13,520 nt of DNA. It comes from JAPLVB01 sp964353635 (lineage in GTDB: Archaea; Aenigmatarchaeota; Aenigmatarchaeia; QMZP01). The first letter of the stretch is position 1, and every line of letters begins with the position of its first letter. Below the pieces are notes generated by a model. The model saw only the letters and a program-made list of their open reading frames with translations. It was not told the DNA's origin and searched no databases. Below, piece by piece: positions 1 to 6,665 of this stretch. The stretch spans positions 1 through 13,520 of the forward strand of contig CAYGVS010000029.1 of the NCBI GenBank assembly GCA_964353635.1. Reading direction: 5' to 3'. A program made the translations under genes and the position numbers.

Positions 1-1
1 G

Positions 2-55
2 GTCGCAATTCATCTGATGGCTGAAGCCGCCAGAATTCTTGCTCCAAACGTTTAA
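2..55 (+). CDS. C-terminal tail of an upstream gene (partial)
   Basis: Reading from base 2 gives 17 codons without a stop (VAIHLMAEAARILAPNV) ending in TAA at 53-55. The composition fits an amphipathic C-terminal helix. The next plus-strand gene starts 16 bases later, which is a normal same-strand spacing. Only the tail is visible, so no function can be given. It could be chance, but the open frame at the window edge followed by a closely spaced gene favours a real gene end. Confidence 0.4.
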   Translation, partial: VAIHLMAEAARILAPNV

Positions 56-71
56 CAAGCCCTCAAAATCC

Positions 72-239
72 ATGAAAGGCCTGCTCTGGCTGGGGCTCAT
101 GGCTGTGCTTCTCGTCATTATTGCGCCCATCATAGAGTTTGTCGCTGACGCAGGGCAGTTCATTCTGGACATTCTGGATTACATAATAGGCGGGATCCTT
201 GGCATATTCACATGGCTACTATCTTTCCTGTGGGCATGA
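72..239 (+). CDS. small hydrophobic membrane protein, 55 aa
   Basis: A 55-residue, strongly hydrophobic protein. Two membrane segments are visible, about residues 3-22 and 32-54, joined by a short acidic linker (EFVADAGQ). There are almost no charges apart from the N-terminal Lys and a few Asp/Glu. ATG at 72 is preferred. A TTG at 39 in the same frame would overlap the end of the upstream gene and add a polar stretch with no hydrophobic continuity. The only stop further upstream in frame is at 15-17. It sits 16 bases after the preceding gene tail, so the two are probably co-transcribed. No family is recognised; a small helper subunit of a membrane complex is one possibility, but that is a guess. 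Confidence 0.5.
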   Translation: MKGLLWLGLMAVLLVIIAPIIEFVADAGQFILDILDYIIGGILGIFTWLLSFLWA

Positions 240-297
240 ATCATCCAGTCAAATCTATAATAATACCCAAACCATCATATAACGAGATTGCATATTG

Positions 298-304
298 GGG
301 TGAT
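298..304 (+). promoter_or_regulatory. ribosome binding site deciding the NYN gene start
   Basis: GGTGATC at 298-304 matches the complement of the conserved archaeal 16S 3' end. It lies four bases before ATG 309. This argues for ATG 309 over the in-frame TTG 288 and GTG 300, which lie before or inside the site. Confidence 0.7.
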
Positions 305-308
305 CATC

Positions 309-794
309 ATGTTCGGTTTTGGAAGCAAGAGGTCAGTGAAGAATGTAGCGCTTTTCGTGGACGGGCCGAACATAATCAGGAAGGAGTTCAGCATAGACCT
401 TGATGATATGAGGAAGGCTGTGCAGAAATACGGAAGAATTGCTATAGCCAAAGTCTTCCTGAACCAGTTCGCGTCTGACAAGCTCGTGGAGGCCATTGCC
501 AACCAGGGCTTTGAGCCGGCAATAATGCTGGCTGGGGAAAGGGCTGCTGACGTGGATGTCTCTGTGGCTGTGGCTGTCATGGAGGCTGGACACGACAGGA
601 ACATAGACGTGATTGCCATTGCATCCAGGGATGCGGATTATCTCCCCGCTATCCAGGCTGTGAAGAAGCTTGGGAAGGAGATAATAATCATAGGCGTAGA
701 GCCGGGATTCTCCAAGGCGCTCCAGAAATCAGCGGATTATGTGGAGATCCTGGAGAAGAAGAAGGTTAATATGAAGGGGCCTGGAGCTCCCTAA
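309..794 (+). CDS. NYN-domain protein (LabA/TIGR00288-like)
   Basis: A 161-aa protein with the PIN-like NYN fold. Visible motifs are ALFVDGPNI (Asp18 and Asn21), DVDVSVAVAV (Asp81, Asp83) and IASRDADYLPAI (Asp108, Asp110). These acidic residues are the expected metal-binding set of NYN/PIN nucleases, so a role in RNA cleavage is likely but unproven. Length and motif order match the archaeal TIGR00288 family, which has no settled function. The protein is cytosolic, with no signal or membrane segment. The C-terminal tail is Lys-rich (EKKKVNMKG). Start ATG 309 is set by a GGTGATC site. The last 29 bases overlap the 3' end of a convergent gene on the other strand. A TATA-like stretch (251-262) upstream could be its promoter. 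Confidence 0.85.
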   Translation: MFGFGSKRSVKNVALFVDGPNIIRKEFSIDLDDMRKAVQKYGRIAIAKVFLNQFASDKLVEAIANQGFEPAIMLAGERAADVDVSVAVAVMEAGHDRNIDVIAIASRDADYLPAIQAVKKLGKEIIIIGVEPGFSKALQKSADYVEILEKKKVNMKGPGAP

Positions 795-1308
795 CGCTCC
801 ACACTTTTGCTCTTTTCCAGTTTTTCCGGTATATCCTATCCATTCCTTCAAACCAGAATAAGCCAACCTCTCTTGGCCATAATATCCCGCTTTCTGGGCC
901 ATATTCAGGGGAATCCAGTTGCTGTTGGAGAATGTGACTTTTTTTCGTCTCATTAGAGTCGCTTTGAAGGCCATAAAACAGAATAGGCTCTGACGGACCC
1001 CATTCGGGCATCCGGGCAAGGTATAATAGGTCTGCCAAATTGACTGCCTTGAAATAATCTGGTTCCCAATTCAATGGCTCATCCTTATCCAAAACGGCGC
1101 CATATGCCATTCCCGTAGGCATATCGAAATATTTCATTCGTAATTTGTAAACGATTGGTAGCTTAGGATCTTTAATCAGGATCCCGTCATTATAGAAACG
1201 TAATGCCCTTCCCTTGTCCAAATCAGCACTTAACTTGCTTGCAAGCTCTTCAAGGCTCTCGCAAGGAATAAGATTTAATTCTTTGGATGAAGCCGCTATT
1301 CCGTTCAT
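766..1308 (-). CDS. hypothetical protein, 180 aa
   Basis: An unrecognised 180-aa soluble protein with mixed helix and strand. It is rich in aromatic residues (YFDMPTGMAYG, GLFWFEGMDRIYRKNW), has only one Cys near the N-terminus (LIPCESLEEL) and lacks any catalytic motif I know. ATG 1308 is chosen over TTG 1317 because a TATA-like box at 1330-1338 lies 26 bases upstream, as expected for a leaderless archaeal transcript. Base composition is more AT-rich than in the neighbouring housekeeping genes. The 3' end overlaps the convergent NYN gene by 29 bases. It lies downstream of the PUA-like/methyltransferase pair but has its own promoter-like box, so it is probably a separate unit. Confidence 0.65.
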   Translation of the reverse strand: MNGIAASSKELNLIPCESLEELASKLSADLDKGRALRFYNDGILIKDPKLPIVYKLRMKYFDMPTGMAYGAVLDKDEPLNWEPDYFKAVNLADLLYLARMPEWGPSEPILFYGLQSDSNETKKSHILQQQLDSPEYGPESGILWPREVGLFWFEGMDRIYRKNWKRAKVWSVRELQAPSY

Positions 1309-1329
1309 TACATTCAATTGAACGAAAAC

Positions 1330-1338
1330 TTTATATTT
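1330..1338 (-). promoter_or_regulatory. TATA-like box, leaderless promoter
   Basis: On the minus strand this reads AAATATAAA, centred 26 bases before ATG 1308. No Shine-Dalgarno sequence separates them, which fits leaderless transcription of the 180-aa gene. Confidence 0.55.
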
Positions 1339-1360
1339 GTATTTTGCCGTTTATTTGCGC

Positions 1361-1825
1361 CTAGAGGAATTCCACCTTCATCCTTCTTTCCTTCGGGAGT
1401 ACATTCTTCACATTTCCGTTTTTGAGCAATCCGCATCCTAATGGATAATCCAGATACTTCAGGAGCACATAGCCTTCAGTGGAACCGGTCGGTTGTGTAA
1501 GTTCTATGTCTTCGCCTTTTGCATAAGCCTGCGCCTGCTCCTTTGAGAGGGAGATAAAATTCTTTGTGGCATGCTTTCCGAAAAGCTGGAAGAAATTCGT
1601 GCTGGGCCTGATTCTCATAGAAGTTGGCTTTGCCAACTTCGAACTTCCGTTTTCTATCCGGGCTGTCTGCATTCCAATAAAGACTGCGATATCTCCTGCA
1701 GCCGCAACCTTTGGTCCTAGGAACACTCGGCCTTTCTGGTCTGAATAGAGTTTGTGGTCTGCGAAAAGCTTCTTGGAAATGCCAAACCTTTCTTCGAAGT
1801 ACCGGAGAATATCCTTCTGGTTCAT
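1361..1825 (-). CDS. PUA-like RNA-binding protein (RsmF C-terminal type)
   Basis: A 154-aa protein resembling the C-terminal PUA-like region fused to RNA m5C methyltransferases of the RsmF/NOL1-NOP2-Sun group. Supporting segments are RIRPSTNFFQLFGKHA (71-86), LSKEQAQAYAKGEDIEL (93-109) and GYVLLKYLDYPLGCGLL (118-134), followed by a conserved-looking KNVLPKERRM (140-149). In RsmF-type enzymes this region recognises the RNA, so here it probably binds rRNA or tRNA for the methyltransferase encoded just upstream. Its ATG (1825-1823) overlaps the methyltransferase stop codon in an ATGA arrangement, which indicates one mRNA and coupled translation. The N-terminal 20 residues (LRYFEERFGISKKLF) are also typical of the region preceding this domain. 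There are no catalytic motifs, so it is not an enzyme itself. Confidence 0.75.
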   Translation of the reverse strand: MNQKDILRYFEERFGISKKLFADHKLYSDQKGRVFLGPKVAAAGDIAVFIGMQTARIENGSSKLAKPTSMRIRPSTNFFQLFGKHATKNFISLSKEQAQAYAKGEDIELTQPTGSTEGYVLLKYLDYPLGCGLLKNGNVKNVLPKERRMKVEFL

Positions 1826-2751
1826 GGCCTCTTCCTTATCTTGGCAAGGAAGAATCCTTCAGTGCCGTTATGGTGCGGCCAGACACGCAAGGATTTCCTT
1901 ACATCTGAATGATATTTCATGCCGCGGAATTCCTCTATTCCTTTGGAGCATTTCAATCCTGGGATATTTGCCTCCTGCGCCTTCGCATCAGCGCTTTCCA
2001 GGAGATGGCTGACAACAGACTCGTTCTCCTCAGGGGCGAACGTGCATGTGGAATACACAAGAGTCCCTCCTGGAGAAAGCAATTCGTATGCTTTGAGTAT
2101 AAGCTTCCTTTGCAGGCCTGCCCTGCTGAGTATATCTCCTTCCGACCATCTGGAAAGCAGAAGGGGATTCTTCCTTATGGTCCCTTCTGATGAGCAGGGG
2201 GCGTCAAGGAGGATGAGCGGAAACTGCATGCTGAAGTTTTTGGGGAGGAACCTGAGGTCGAAGTTCGTGACTATTGTGTTAAGGACTCCGCACTTCTCAA
2301 GGTTGAACTTCAGGGCTTTGATGCGGCCATAATCAGAGTCATTGGCTATTATCACGCCGCGGTTCTGCATCATGGCAGCGAGCTGGGTGGTCTTGGAGCC
2401 AGGCGCTGCGCACGCGTCCAGCACCGATTCAGCTTTTATCAGTTCGGGTTTCAGAATAAGCGGGGGCAGCATGGAGGCGAGCTCCTGCATATAGATGTAC
2501 CCCATGAAGTGCTCAAGCGTGGAGCCAACATAGGGGTTCTCCGAAACGAAGGCGTCCGGATACCATTCCATCTGCTTTAAAGGGAAGCCATAAGACTCCA
2601 TTCGCTCCTTCACTTCTTTGGATGAGGATTTCAGGGTGTTCGCACGGAAGGATTTTGGAGACCTCGAGAGAAGGCTGGAGAAGAACTCCTCTGGGTTTTC
2701 AACAAGAGGGCCGTACCTGTCCCTGAATTTCTGGGGGATTTGGATTTCCAT
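1822..2751 (-). CDS. RNA cytosine-C5 methyltransferase, RsmB/NSUN family
   Basis: A 309-aa SAM-dependent methyltransferase that makes 5-methylcytosine in tRNA or rRNA. Visible are an N-terminal RNA-binding lead-in (PKSFRANTLKSS, 32-43), SAM motif I DACAAPGSKTTQLA (112-125), motif IV LLDAPCSSEGT (181-191) and motif VI LVYSTCTFAPEENE (231-244). Both family cysteines are present: Cys186 (motif IV) and Cys236 (motif VI, the nucleophile position). The C-terminus ends FFLAKIRKRP and lacks the PUA-like tail; that domain is encoded separately by the overlapping next gene. ATG 2751 has a TATA-like box about 25 bases upstream and no SD site. The archaeal relative in Pyrococcus works with an archease partner; an archease is encoded here at 11697, not next door. 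Whether the target is tRNA or rRNA cannot be read from the sequence. Confidence 0.88.
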   Translation of the reverse strand: MEIQIPQKFRDRYGPLVENPEEFFSSLLSRSPKSFRANTLKSSSKEVKERMESYGFPLKQMEWYPDAFVSENPYVGSTLEHFMGYIYMQELASMLPPLILKPELIKAESVLDACAAPGSKTTQLAAMMQNRGVIIANDSDYGRIKALKFNLEKCGVLNTIVTNFDLRFLPKNFSMQFPLILLDAPCSSEGTIRKNPLLLSRWSEGDILSRAGLQRKLILKAYELLSPGGTLVYSTCTFAPEENESVVSHLLESADAKAQEANIPGLKCSKGIEEFRGMKYHSDVRKSLRVWPHHNGTEGFFLAKIRKRP

Positions 2752-2771
2752 GATGCTATTTTATGCTTTAG

Positions 2772-2779
2772 ATTAAATT
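2772..2779 (-). promoter_or_regulatory. TATA-like box of the methyltransferase pair
   Basis: The sequence reads AATTTAAT on the minus strand, centred about 25 bases before ATG 2751, with no SD site in between. It probably drives a two-gene leaderless mRNA (methyltransferase plus PUA-like protein). Confidence 0.5.
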
Positions 2780-2785
2780 AGCAAG

Positions 2786-3319
2786 TTACTTCTTCCTGTA
2801 GATTCTGAATTGTTCTGTCAAACCTTGCCTGAAATCCTCGAAGCCGGAGTCCAGAAAATATTGGTAAAAATCTTTGTAAAAACCTGACCAATGGATGGTA
2901 TGATTCCCCTTCTGGGTTTTTTCGGATATCGCCCTGATTAAATCCCTTCCATAACCCCTGTCCGGTATTATCGTATCGTCCATCAAATGCGAGCTGAGAA
3001 TTATGTGGGGCTCTTCCAGGCTTGAGATTATGTAGATGGGGTCATCCCATAAGAATCTGCCCATCGGAATCAGTCGCTTTGACTGCTCAATTGCGGTACG
3101 GTTAATGTCTATACCAATATAATCGCTAATTCCCATACTGAGAAGTAGTCTTGACAAGCCGCCATTGTAGCCGCAGCCTATTTCAAGTATCTTTTTGCCG
3201 TTTACAATATCCTGAACGAATTCTTTGTTTTGTTCCCATATTTCAGTAGAGCCATTGTAAAAAGTGCTGCATTTAGAAAGCACGCTCTTCATCCTTTCCG
3301 CGTGGGTTTTTTCCTGCAT
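2786..3319 (-). CDS. class I SAM-dependent methyltransferase, 177 aa
   Basis: A small Rossmann-fold methyltransferase. SAM-binding motif I is ILEIGCGYNGGLSRLL (44-59), and the acidic end of strand 2 is YIGIDINRTAIEQ (67-79). The following strand with ILSSHLMDD probably corresponds to motif IV. The C-terminal half (FYQYFLDSGFEDF) fits the last strands of the fold. The substrate cannot be assigned: the motif IV region is not of the DPPY/NPPY type of DNA or RNA amino-methylases, so a small-molecule, lipid or protein substrate is as likely as RNA. The gene is more AT-rich than its neighbours. ATG 3319 has a CTTAAATT box 26 bases upstream, so it is probably transcribed on its own and leaderless. 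The gap to the downstream m5C methyltransferase gene is 34 bases. Confidence 0.8.
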   Translation of the reverse strand: MQEKTHAERMKSVLSKCSTFYNGSTEIWEQNKEFVQDIVNGKKILEIGCGYNGGLSRLLLSMGISDYIGIDINRTAIEQSKRLIPMGRFLWDDPIYIISSLEEPHIILSSHLMDDTIIPDRGYGRDLIRAISEKTQKGNHTIHWSGFYKDFYQYFLDSGFEDFRQGLTEQFRIYRKK

Positions 3320-3340
3320 GAGGATGGTTTCTCAGAAACG

Positions 3341-3348
3341 AATTTAAG
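3341..3348 (-). promoter_or_regulatory. TATA-like box of the SAM methyltransferase
   Basis: CTTAAATT on the minus strand, centred about 26 bases before ATG 3319, in the short gap after the EamA transporter stop codon. The spacing matches a leaderless archaeal promoter. Confidence 0.5.
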
Positions 3349-3357
3349 CTCAAGGGT

Positions 3358-4269
3358 TTAGACACCAGTGCTCAGGATGCTTCTTTCCTTCGCCACGAGA
3401 AATGCCCCTAACAGGATGAGCACAGAGCCTATCCTCTGGAGCCATGGAAGGGGCTCGCCGAAAACGTAAACGCCTATGAGCAGGGTTATTACCGGAGCTA
3501 GCAGGAGCAGAGTGGAGGCCTTTGAGACATTGATGAGCTTTATGGACCAGTAGTAGCAAAACACGTAGCCGAACAGCAGGCCTGTTGAAATCAGCACGTT
3601 CCCGAGCTGGCTGGAGGAAAGTGAAAGAAGCGCTCCTGTCTTCCCGAGCGCCAGCACTGCCGCGAAAAGGAAGAGCGAGCCTATGAACATCCTGGCGAAG
3701 GATATAACATAGTTGGACTCGTCCTTAATAATGGCGTATTTCGCCAGCACGTTCTCCAAGCCCCATAGCATGGTTGCGAAAAGCACAAGGATGTCTCCGA
3801 GCGCTGGATTCGTCCAGAATTCTGCTGGGTTTATCTGGCCTGAAAGGAGCAGTAAGGTGCCTACGAGCATGCCCAAGAGGCCCAGCGATTGGCGGGGGGA
3901 GACCTTTTCCTTGAGGAATATGAATGCGAGGATTGTGGTGTAGATGGGAAGAGTCTTGTGCAGGAAGGCCGCGCGGGAGGATGTGGTCAGGGAAAGGCCT
4001 GTGAAGTAGAGGAGGAAGGCCAGGCCTCCTCCGATTATTCCTATCAGGATGAGATATCTCCAGGGCACTTTCTTGAATGAGGATTTCGATTTCTTTGATT
4101 GCCATCTGGCGAACGCAAGGAATATCAGGCCGATGATGAAGGCCCTTATGGCTGTGAAGACGGCCGGGTCTGTCTGGACCACGAAGATCTTGTTGAGCGG
4201 TATTGAGAAACCGCTTATTATTGCTGTCAAGACGGCCAGAATCGTTCCAAGAGTCTCCCTGGAAGGCAT
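3358..4269 (-). CDS. EamA-type transporter (drug/metabolite transporter superfamily)
   Basis: A 303-aa polytopic inner-membrane protein with about ten hydrophobic helices in two homologous halves, the normal size and layout for EamA/RhaT-type (DMT) permeases. Helix 1 is LGTILAVLTAIISGFSIPLNKIF. A basic loop (ARWQSKKSKSSFKKVPWRY) lies in the first half, and a typical closing helix near the end is IGSVLILLGAFLVAKE. Substrate is unknown; relatives export amino acids, nucleosides or metabolites. The reading frame is open further upstream to 4476, but ATG 4269 is preferred. It gives the usual family length, avoids overlap with the divergent gene that starts at 4357, and has a GATTTAAGT box 25 bases upstream. 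The extra upstream residues are charged and unlike the family. Confidence 0.88.
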   Translation of the reverse strand: MPSRETLGTILAVLTAIISGFSIPLNKIFVVQTDPAVFTAIRAFIIGLIFLAFARWQSKKSKSSFKKVPWRYLILIGIIGGGLAFLLYFTGLSLTTSSRAAFLHKTLPIYTTILAFIFLKEKVSPRQSLGLLGMLVGTLLLLSGQINPAEFWTNPALGDILVLFATMLWGLENVLAKYAIIKDESNYVISFARMFIGSLFLFAAVLALGKTGALLSLSSSQLGNVLISTGLLFGYVFCYYWSIKLINVSKASTLLLLAPVITLLIGVYVFGEPLPWLQRIGSVLILLGAFLVAKERSILSTGV

Positions 4270-4289
4270 GTAAGAATATTCTCCCCTTG

Positions 4290-4298
4290 ACTTAAATC
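4290..4298 (-). promoter_or_regulatory. TATA-like box of the EamA transporter
   Basis: GATTTAAGT on the minus strand, centred 25 bases before ATG 4269. It supports this start over the longer frame that begins inside the divergent gene. Confidence 0.5.
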
Positions 4299-4327
4299 TC
4301 TGCGCAACAGGGTGTTCCTGCGAGCGC

Positions 4328-4335
4328 TTTTTTAA
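4328..4335 (+). promoter_or_regulatory. TATA-like box of the AN1/metzincin-like gene
   Basis: TTTTTAAG, centred about 25 bases before the TTG at 4357. It is one half of a divergent promoter region with the EamA gene and fits a leaderless message starting at or near TTG. Confidence 0.45.
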
Positions 4336-4356
4336 GAAAGGAAAACGATAATCTAA

Positions 4357-5634
4357 TTGATAAGCATAGCCGGAAAGAATACACCTGGAGAGAAGGGAGA
4401 ATGCTCTGCTGCGGGCTGCAGGGAAACACCGGTCTACCAGTGCAAGCACTGCGGCCAGAAATTCTGCGAGAGCCACCTGAAGGCAAAGCCGTCAGCTGTG
4501 ATGAAGGTGCTGCACAGCGACCTGCCGGACTCTGTCATGGGCATGATAGATGATGAGATACGGCAGAAAGGAGGCCACCAGTGCAAGCCTTATTTTGACG
4601 CATGGCTGAAGAAAAAAACCGGCAGTGAAGAGGAGGAAGAGCCTGAGGAAGCAGGGGAGGAGAAGACCGGGGAAAAAGCAGCGCCTTCCTCAAAAGCCCG
4701 GAAGAGGCATGAGCCTGCCTCGAAGCCTGCCAAAAAGGAAAGGGCTTTCCCAAAAAAATTCATTGCCATTGGGCTTATCATAGCCGTTGTGGTGGTAGCG
4801 TCTTATTACTTCACCTCTGATATCTCTGTCCTTCAGGATGTGCAGAGCGCGCTCAACATGCCGGTAAGCTGCAACGACGGCACTCCTGCAGACACGTGCT
4901 CTGCAAACAGGCCTTTTTATTGCAGCAACGGGACCCTGGTTGAGAGGGCCACTTTCTGCGGTTGCTCGCAGGGCTATGCCATGAGAGGCGAGGGGTGCGG
5001 CCTGCCTAACAGCTGCTCTGACAGGACAGAGCCTGACAAATGCTCAGTCAACAAGCCGCTCTTCTGCCAGGATGGGACGCTTGTCCCCAAGGCCTCTCTC
5101 TGCGGATGCCCCTATTACATCACTCCTGCATGGGCTGCCAACTCCCCTGCATGGAACGTCACTACCCCGACCCAGTTCAGCAACCCGAAATGGTACAAGA
5201 GCGGGCTGACTTTCACTATATCTCTGGACTGCAGCGACCTCCAGAGCAATAACATGAGGGCCGCTTTCTCCTATGTGATGAACATGACGAAGAACTCCTC
5301 TCTCAGGTTCGCTGAGGCTCAGGACGGCTGCCCTGACATAACAGTCAAATGCCTGAACGTCACCGTGAGCTCCCCGCTTGAGCAGGGCGTGGCTGAGACT
5401 GTCTTGTCAAAAAAGAACGAAGGCTACTACTCGATAATCATAGGGGCTGAGATAACGCTAACCCTGGGGAGCCAGGGATGCGTACCGCCTGTCACGCAGA
5501 TACACCAGGTGCTGCACGCACTTGGGTTCGGCCATGTGACCGATTCAACCAGCATGCTATACTACAAGTTCGGGTGCCTGCAAACCTTCAAGGACACGAT
5601 AAGGAAGGATATAGAAGAAATCTATCCCCGTTAG
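4357..5634 (+). CDS. membrane-anchored AN1 zinc finger / Cys-rich repeat / metzincin-like protein
   Basis: A 425-aa mosaic protein. (1) Residues 16-76 form an AN1-like zinc finger with ligands Cys16, Cys21, Cys29, Cys32, Cys37, His40, His74 and Cys76 and a long insert before the HxC. (2) An acidic then basic low-complexity linker covers 88-134. (3) One membrane helix spans about 133-152 (KKFIAIGLIIAVVVVASYYF). The preceding lysines predict N-in, C-out topology. (4) Two Cys-rich repeats cover 172-203 and 220-251. (5) The C-terminal domain has HQVLHALGFGH (383-393) and a Met-turn-like TSMLYY (Met400), as in metzincin metalloproteases, but Gln384 replaces the catalytic Glu. Several N-x-S/T sites lie in the outer part. 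It is probably a cell-surface zinc-binding protein, perhaps protease-derived. TTG 4357 is the start because no ATG occurs before residue 49, inside the zinc finger. It diverges from the EamA gene. Confidence 0.8.
   Translation: MISIAGKNTPGEKGECSAAGCRETPVYQCKHCGQKFCESHLKAKPSAVMKVLHSDLPDSVMGMIDDEIRQKGGHQCKPYFDAWLKKKTGSEEEEEPEEAGEEKTGEKAAPSSKARKRHEPASKPAKKERAFPKKFIAIGLIIAVVVVASYYFTSDISVLQDVQSALNMPVSCNDGTPADTCSANRPFYCSNGTLVERATFCGCSQGYAMRGEGCGLPNSCSDRTEPDKCSVNKPLFCQDGTLVPKASLCGCPYYITPAWAANSPAWNVTTPTQFSNPKWYKSGLTFTISLDCSDLQSNNMRAAFSYVMNMTKNSSLRFAEAQDGCPDITVKCLNVTVSSPLEQGVAETVLSKKNEGYYSIIIGAEITLTLGSQGCVPPVTQIHQVLHALGFGHVTDSTSMLYYKFGCLQTFKDTIRKDIEEIYPR
4870..4965 (+). repeat. Cys-rich protein repeat, copy 1
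   Basis: Encodes residues 172-203 with cysteines at 172, 181, 189, 201 and 203. The pattern C-x8-C-x7-C-x11-C-x-C, including a TLV-x-x-A core and a CGC end, recurs exactly in copy 2. Confidence 0.75.
5014..5109 (+). repeat. Cys-rich protein repeat, copy 2
   Basis: Encodes residues 220-251 with cysteines at 220, 229, 237, 249 and 251, the same spacing as copy 1. Shared residues include C-S-x-N-x-P before the third Cys, G-T-L-V and the final CGC. It probably arose by tandem duplication, with disulfides or metal binding outside the cell. Confidence 0.75.
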
Positions 5635-5703
5635 GGCTTCAGAAGGGCCTTGCGGCTTTCGTTTCTCCAGCTTATTTTTGGAATGCAGGAATGCCTTTTC
5701 AGC

Positions 5704-6600
5704 CTAGGGAGAATACTCGAAAGGCCATTTGTTGATCTCCCTTGAGCGGAACTTCTCAATGACCAGCCCTACGAACCGATCTATTATCGCGTTGTAATAT
5801 TCCTGCGGAATGAAGCTGGAGCTTAGGTCAGGGGTCTCATTGAAGGCATCAATCAGGAAGACCCTGTCATTGGCGTCCACTGCCCATTCGCATGCGTTGA
5901 AGTCGTAGTCCAGCGCCGTGTTCAGCCTTATCGTGTAGTCCCTTATGACAGGCATGACTGCCCGTATGTCCAAGTAGTCGCTCTTGACATATTTTCTTTC
6001 AGAGGGGATATATCTGACGAAGAGCGGTTCCCTGCCACTGAAATAATAGACCCTGTAGAACGTCTTTGTGGCTATCATCTCCTGTGCAAGCAGGACCAGC
6101 CTGTTCCTGTTCTTTTCGTATGTTCTCTTGGCTTCATCTATGTTGTTGGCAACGCTCACGTCATCCCATGCGTAGCCGTCATGAGGCTTGAGGATTATGG
6201 GGAACTTCAGTTTTGACAGGGCTACGTCCAGGTTGGGGATGTTTATCTGGTCGTTGGTATCCATCTCGGTGTTGGTCTTGGGGAGCACTATGGTCTTCGG
6301 GTAGGGGATGCCCAGCCTGGTGCAGATGTTGAATTCCGTTATCTTGTCATCGCAGATGTTCGCGAACGGGTTGTTTATCACATAAGTGCCCTTGAGGGAA
6401 TAGTTCTTGACCATTGATTTGAGGTAGACATCGCAGTAGCTGGCCCTGTCTACAAGCACCTTGTACCTGTACTGTATGGGAATCTCCTCTTCGGAGAATT
6501 TTATTATCACCGCAGGAAAGCCTTTGGACTTGAGCGAGTTGCACACATCAGTGAGGAACTGGTCATCCGAATCCCCAAGCAAGGCTATTTCATTGGCCAT
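5704..6600 (-). CDS. RimK-like ATP-grasp protein
   Basis: A 298-aa protein of the ATP-grasp superfamily, which ligates a carboxylate to an amine or thiol through an acyl-phosphate. The N-terminal pre-ATP-grasp region begins EIALLGDSDDQFL. The central ATP-binding segment is FPIILKPHDGYAWDDVSVA (133-151) with Lys138. The adenine-contact region is VLLAQEMI (169-176). The metal site is ACEWAVDANDRVFLIDAFNETPD, with Glu238, Asp251 and Asn254. The glycine-rich loop after KPHDG has Tyr-Ala-Trp instead of the usual Gly pair, so activity is likely but not certain. The substrate is unknown. ATG 6600 has only a weak SD-like AAGTGA nearby. It lies 65 bases after the metallo-hydrolase stop and may be co-transcribed with it; an inverted repeat sits in the gap. 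Confidence 0.8.
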   Translation of the reverse strand: MANEIALLGDSDDQFLTDVCNSLKSKGFPAVIIKFSEEEIPIQYRYKVLVDRASYCDVYLKSMVKNYSLKGTYVINNPFANICDDKITEFNICTRLGIPYPKTIVLPKTNTEMDTNDQINIPNLDVALSKLKFPIILKPHDGYAWDDVSVANNIDEAKRTYEKNRNRLVLLAQEMIATKTFYRVYYFSGREPLFVRYIPSERKYVKSDYLDIRAVMPVIRDYTIRLNTALDYDFNACEWAVDANDRVFLIDAFNETPDLSSSFIPQEYYNAIIDRFVGLVIEKFRSREINKWPFEYSP

Positions 6601-6635
6601 ATTTTCACTTCATGAATGTTTTCTGCGAAGGCGGC

Positions 6636-6654
6636 GCTGCAAGCATCTTGCAGC
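6636..6654 (-). repeat. perfect 8-bp inverted repeat (hairpin)
   Basis: GCTGCAAG, a three-base loop CAT, then CTTGCAGC. It lies between the hydrolase stop and the ATP-grasp start on the minus strand. No T run follows in the direction of transcription, so it is not a typical terminator. A 5'-UTR or processing hairpin in the ATP-grasp message is possible. Confidence 0.5.
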
Positions 6655-6665
6655 CAGCGCCACCT

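Noticed and set aside
1752..2332. Plus-strand frames of 86-137 aa across the m5C methyltransferase
   Set aside because: They are antisense to a gene with intact SAM and cysteine motifs, with no supporting start signals.
2786..3319. A DNA or RNA amino-methyltransferase call for the 177-aa protein
   Set aside because: No NPPY/DPPY motif is visible at the motif IV position, so a substrate cannot be given.
4270..4476. N-terminal extension of the EamA transporter frame
   Set aside because: The extra 69 residues are charged, overlap the divergent AN1/metzincin-like gene and its promoter, and would exceed the normal family length; ATG 4269 has a well-spaced box.
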